DNA from: Planctomycetota bacterium
GTDB lineage: Bacteria; Planctomycetota; UBA1135; GCA-002686595
Assembly: GCA_029259575.1 (NCBI GenBank)
Contig: JAJDEX010000576.1
Location: forward strand, 1 to 33,144
Length of the DNA: 33,144 bases
Direction: 5' to 3'
In this document: positions 30,310-33,144 of the stretch, one piece after another
Layout of the letters: the number at the start of each line of letters is the position of its first letter
Numbering within the stretch: position 1 is the first letter of the stretch
Notes under the pieces: generated by a model
The model's input: the letters and a program-made list of their open reading frames with translations, nothing else
Told to the model about the DNA's origin: nothing
Database searches by the model: none
Translations under genes and position numbers: made by a program

Positions 30310-32076
30310 ATGCCCGCCATCAAGGGAACCGCCGTAGCTCCGGGGCTCGCTCTCGGTCCGGTACACATCGTGCGCGCCCGCCCGGACACGGTCCCGATCT
30401 GGACCATCCCCGGCGAGGCCGTCGAATCGGAGATCGCGCGCCTGCAATCCGCCCTCGACGCGGCCCGCGAACAGCTCACTCGCCAGGAGGAGTTGGTGCG
30501 CAAGGCCTCCGGCGAGCAGGACGCCGGGATCTTCGCCGTGCACCGGATGATCCTCGAGGATCCGGGCGCGCTGAAACAGGTCGGAACGCGGGTGCGCGAA
30601 GAACGCGTCAACGCCGAGACCGCGGTCCAGACCCTGATCGATCGCCTGCGCCAGCAGATGAGCGGGCTCGAGGGCGACAGCGTCCGGCGCTACGCCGACG
30701 ACGTCAGCGAACCCTGGAAGGTCGTGCTCGACCTGCTGCTCGAGCGTGACCAGGAAGCGGTCGCGGCGGGGGACGAGCAGGTCATCCTGGCCGCCGCGGA
30801 ACTGACGCCCCAGGTCGCCACGTTCCTCGAGCGCTCGCGCGTATTGGCCATCGTGACCGAGACCGGCGGACGCTTCTCGCACGGCGCGGTGTTGGCGCGT
30901 TCGTTCGGAATCCCCTGCGTCGTCGGTGTGCCCAACCTGCTGGCGCGTCTCGAGCAGGACATGCAGATCATCGTCGACGGCGATCAAGGGACGGTCGCGT
31001 TGCGCCCCACGGGCGACGCCATCGACACGTTCCTCGAGAGTCGACGTCAACGCGATGCACGCCAGGCGGGCCTCGCTGCGCACGCCACCCTTCCCGCGAT
31101 CACGCCGGACGGGACGTCGATCGGTGTGCTCGTGAACCTCGAAAGCATTCGAGACCTGGACACCTTCGACGTCAGGTACTGCGATGGCGTGGGCCTGCTG
31201 CGCACCGAGTTCCTCTACATGGAACGCAGCCAGTTCCCCTCCGAGGAAGAGCAGTACCGCATGTACCGGCGCGTGCTCGATCACATGGATGGGCGCCCGG
31301 TCGTCTTCCGCACGCTGGACATCGGCGGGGACAAGCAGTTGCCCTACTTCCAGACGCCCAAGGAGACGAACCCTGCGCTGGGTTGGCGAGGCCTACGCGT
31401 CACGCTCGAGTGGGCGGATCTGTTGCAGGTCCAGCTGCGCGCGATTCTGCGCGCGAGTGCCCACGGTGAAGCGCGCCTGCTGTTGCCCATGGTCGGTTCC
31501 GTCGACCAGGTCCGACGCGTTCGCAAGACGTTCGATCGGGTCAAGACCCAGCTGCAGGACCAGGGCTACTGGATCGCCGAGGACCTGCCGGTGGGGGTCA
31601 TGATCGAGGTCCCGGCCAGCGTCTGGGTCCTGCCCGAGTTGATCCAAGAGGTCGACTTCGTCAGCGTCGGGACCAACGACCTGACCCAGTACGTGCTGGC
31701 CGCGGATCGCGACAACCCGTTCGTGGCCAAGCTCTACGACCCGCACCACCCCGCGATCATGCGCATCCTGGCGCGCATCGCCGAGGTCTGCCTGGAGGCG
31801 GGCAAGCCGTTCTCGGTGTGCGGCGAGATGGCCGGTGACCTGGCGGCGACCCTCGGCCTGTTGGGGATGGGCTACACCTCGGTCAGCGCCGCGCCCAACT
31901 TCCTGCCCGAGCTGCGCTTCGCGGTGCGGCACACGACGGCGGTCGAAGCTCGCGAGTTGGCCAGTCGGTTGGCCGTCGCGGTGTCCTCCGAAGAGGTCCA
32001 GGAGCTGCTCGCCCAGCAGCACCGGCGCCTGTACGAACAGCTGGACACGAGCGGGATGTCGAGCCCCGGTTCCTGA
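30310..32076 (+). CDS. ptsI: Phosphoenolpyruvate-protein phosphotransferase (PTS enzyme I)
   Basis: The 588-residue protein is full-length enzyme I. It begins IKGTAVAPGLALGPV. It carries the phosphorylated histidine (His191) in TGGRFSHGAVLAR, then VDGDQGTVALRP. The PEP-binding TIM barrel shows GLLRTEFLYM, FRTLDIGGDKQLPYF, GWRGLRV, SVGTNDLTQYVLAADRDNP and the active-site Cys504 in SVCGEMAGD. The enzyme takes phosphate from phosphoenolpyruvate and passes it to HPr in the cytoplasm. No HPr, EIIA or HPr-kinase gene is found in the window, and in many bacteria ptsH lies immediately upstream. This suggests a dispersed PTS, possibly used for regulation instead of sugar uptake; that is inference. Confidence 0.95.
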   Translation: MPAIKGTAVAPGLALGPVHIVRARPDTVPIWTIPGEAVESEIARLQSALDAAREQLTRQEELVRKASGEQDAGIFAVHRMILEDPGALKQVGTRVREERVNAETAVQTLIDRLRQQMSGLEGDSVRRYADDVSEPWKVVLDLLLERDQEAVAAGDEQVILAAAELTPQVATFLERSRVLAIVTETGGRFSHGAVLARSFGIPCVVGVPNLLARLEQDMQIIVDGDQGTVALRPTGDAIDTFLESRRQRDARQAGLAAHATLPAITPDGTSIGVLVNLESIRDLDTFDVRYCDGVGLLRTEFLYMERSQFPSEEEQYRMYRRVLDHMDGRPVVFRTLDIGGDKQLPYFQTPKETNPALGWRGLRVTLEWADLLQVQLRAILRASAHGEARLLLPMVGSVDQVRRVRKTFDRVKTQLQDQGYWIAEDLPVGVMIEVPASVWVLPELIQEVDFVSVGTNDLTQYVLAADRDNPFVAKLYDPHHPAIMRILARIAEVCLEAGKPFSVCGEMAGDLAATLGLLGMGYTSVSAAPNFLPELRFAVRHTTAVEARELASRLAVAVSSEEVQELLAQQHRRLYEQLDTSGMSSPGS

Positions 32077-32236
32077 GTCCCGGTTCCCGACCCACGCTCC
32101 GGGAGATGTCCGGGTTCCAGGCTCCGTCGCCTTCGCTCGCGGTCCATCCGGGACCGTTTCCGGCGCTCCCGCCACCGCCGAACGACGACTCGGGGAGTCG
32201 GCCCAGGTCGTTCTCCCGTGCGGATGGACCGGTCTT

Positions 32237-32278
32237 GGGCCCATGGGGGATCCCCCGTTCTTTCCCGCTCGTGGGCCC
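32237..32278. repeat. Nested inverted repeats between ptsI and the Myb-like gene
   Basis: GGGCCCA (32237-32243) pairs with TGGGCCC (32272-32278). Inside them lies the perfect palindrome GGGGGATCCCCC (32245-32256). It could be a terminator for ptsI or an operator. No T-run follows. Confidence 0.35.
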
Positions 32279-32338
32279 CCTGGCCCTTCTGAGCGGATTC
32301 GGTCATTGTGTTCTGGACGGCAGCCCGCCCGGGACTGC

Positions 32339-32344
32339 TAGACT
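32339..32344 (+). promoter_or_regulatory. -10-like TAGACT before the Myb-like gene
   Basis: TAGACT lies in GCTAGACTGAA, the same 11-mer as at 8288. It ends 11 bases before the GTG at 32356. Confidence 0.4.
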
Positions 32345-32355
32345 GAAACCCAGAG

Positions 32356-33102
32356 GTGTTACCACACGTGCAAAAGCCGAGGTGGGGAGGAGACCGCCCG
32401 TCCAGCCTTCGACGCGGACGATGGTCGACGGAAGAAGTGGCCCGCTTCCGTGAGTTGTATGGCCTTCGCGACGAGCGTGCTCTAGCCCGCGAGTTGAACC
32501 GATCGATCTCTTCGATCCGGAAACTTGCGCGGGGCATGTACGCCGAGCAGCCGATTCGTACCGGTCCTTGGACCGCCGAAGAGGAGGATCGCCTGCGCAA
32601 GTTCCTCGGTGCGAGCACCATGGAGGCCCTCGGTCATGTGCTGGCCCGTGCCCATCGCGACATCGAGGACAAGATCGCCTCGTTCGCCCAACGCCGTGTT
32701 CGCGGTCCCTGGTCCCTCGAGGACATCGCGGACTTCAAACGCTTCTACGGCACACGCGCCGACGAGGACCTCGCGATCGTCTTCGGCCGCAGCCTCGACG
32801 AGATCCTGTCCATGGCGGGCGAGTTGCGGATCTCCAAGGACAAGGCCTTCCTGCGTCGCGCGAGCGGGGGCAAGGCGGCCACCCGCATGCCCCGTTGGAG
32901 CGAGGACGAACTGAAGGTCCTGGCCGAGCTGTACCCGACGGCCTCGAACCTCGACATCGCGCGCCGCCTGGATCGCTCGGTGAAGAGCGTGGTCTCGAAA
33001 GCGCACAACCTGGGCCTCAAGAAGGACCCCCAACGCCTACGCGAAATGGGCCGCCAGAACGTCTCGTTGCGTTACCGCGACAAGGACGACTCGGACGACT
33101 GA
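32356..33102 (+). CDS. Protein with four Myb/SANT-like repeats, probable DNA-binding
   Basis: The 248-residue protein contains four tandem helix-turn-helix-like units. Each begins with a Trp in (G/P)xWSxE: Trp23 (RWSTEEVARFRELYG), Trp72 (PWTAEEEDRLRKFLG), Trp119 (PWSLEDIADFKRFYG) and Trp181 (RWSEDELKVLAELYP). They are followed by L-A/DIA-x-x-L-x-RS-x-x-S/D-I, the recognition-helix position. Repeat four (DIARRLDRSVKSVVSKAHNLGL) is the best match to Myb/SANT-type and bacterial SANT-like units. Basic linkers separate repeats three and four. The last 25 residues are charged. The GTG at 32356 is favoured by the -10; another GTG at 32368 is possible. Such arrays normally bind DNA, so a regulator or nucleoid protein is likely. 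Target and effector are unknown. Confidence 0.8.
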   Translation: MLPHVQKPRWGGDRPSSLRRGRWSTEEVARFRELYGLRDERALARELNRSISSIRKLARGMYAEQPIRTGPWTAEEEDRLRKFLGASTMEALGHVLARAHRDIEDKIASFAQRRVRGPWSLEDIADFKRFYGTRADEDLAIVFGRSLDEILSMAGELRISKDKAFLRRASGGKAATRMPRWSEDELKVLAELYPTASNLDIARRLDRSVKSVVSKAHNLGLKKDPQRLREMGRQNVSLRYRDKDDSDD

Positions 33103-33144
33103 GTTCCACGTTCGGTGATCCTGAAAGATCGACCCGGACACCAT
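33103..33144. other. Right end of window
   Basis: Forty-two bases after the last stop show no gene, hairpin or promoter that I can support. Confidence 0.3.

Noticed and set aside
32106-32453. 115-codon open frame between ptsI and the Myb-like gene
   Set aside because: It overlaps the Myb-like gene's promoter and start, has Pro/Ser/Arg-rich composition and no ribosome site.

Overview
The window is GC-rich with strong third-position G/C bias. It reads like a chromosomal segment of a member of the Planctomycetota, probably a marine lineage related to the Poly30/Saltatorellus group. That assignment is inference. It rests on a Ser/Thr kinase fused to a SUMF1-type domain, a sulfatase-fold lipoprotein, an ECF sigma factor with a coupled membrane partner, a secreted protein ending in a WLQLWYRD-type module, and an EF-G resembling the spirochaete/planctomycete/mitochondrial type. 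No rRNA, tRNA, CRISPR array, insertion sequence or phage gene was seen.

Layout. Bases 1-5423: a giant membrane kinase with extracellular Ig-like and SUMF1 regions, coupled by an ATGA overlap to a lipoprotein of unknown function. 5507-7120 (minus): a sulfatase-fold lipoprotein with Thr where formylglycine would form. 7225-10029: pdxA and a B12-binding-type radical SAM enzyme. 10150-13180: a small secreted protein, a secreted HEAT-repeat/VWA protein and a TPMT-family methyltransferase. 13183-16182 (minus): an ECF sigma factor, its overlapping membrane-anchored partner (candidate anti-sigma), then a nitroreductase-methyltransferase fusion. 16372-17049: a MORN-variant lipoprotein. 17046-18796 (minus): two overlapping SPFH genes. 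19020-21148: HMG-CoA reductase coupled to a membrane protein with a degenerate M23 fold. 21353-25237: fusA with a structured leader, a beta-propeller protein and a DJ-1/PfpI-like protein without its cysteine. 25631-28735: a Tex-family RNA-binding protein with a large Ala/Pro/Glu insertion. 28866-30182 (minus): a membrane-anchored coiled-coil protein. 30310-33102: PTS enzyme I and a protein with four Myb/SANT-like repeats.

Three themes recur. First, several conserved folds have replaced active-site residues: the sulfatase-like protein, the M23-like protein and the DJ-1-like protein. Second, genes are tightly joined by four-base ATGA/GTGA overlaps (kinase/lipoprotein, sigma/partner, SPFH pair, HMGR/M23-like) and by a CTAG that supplies stop codons on both strands. 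Third, in six genes a -10-like hexamer ends exactly 6 or 9 bases before the start codon, which predicts leaderless mRNAs. A minority of genes instead have a good Shine-Dalgarno sequence.

The strongest candidates for new biology are the kinase-Ig-SUMF1/lipoprotein pair, the nitroreductase-methyltransferase fusion beside an ECF sigma pair, the four-repeat Myb-like protein and the leaderless promoter architecture. All assignments come from reading motifs by eye; no database search was run.
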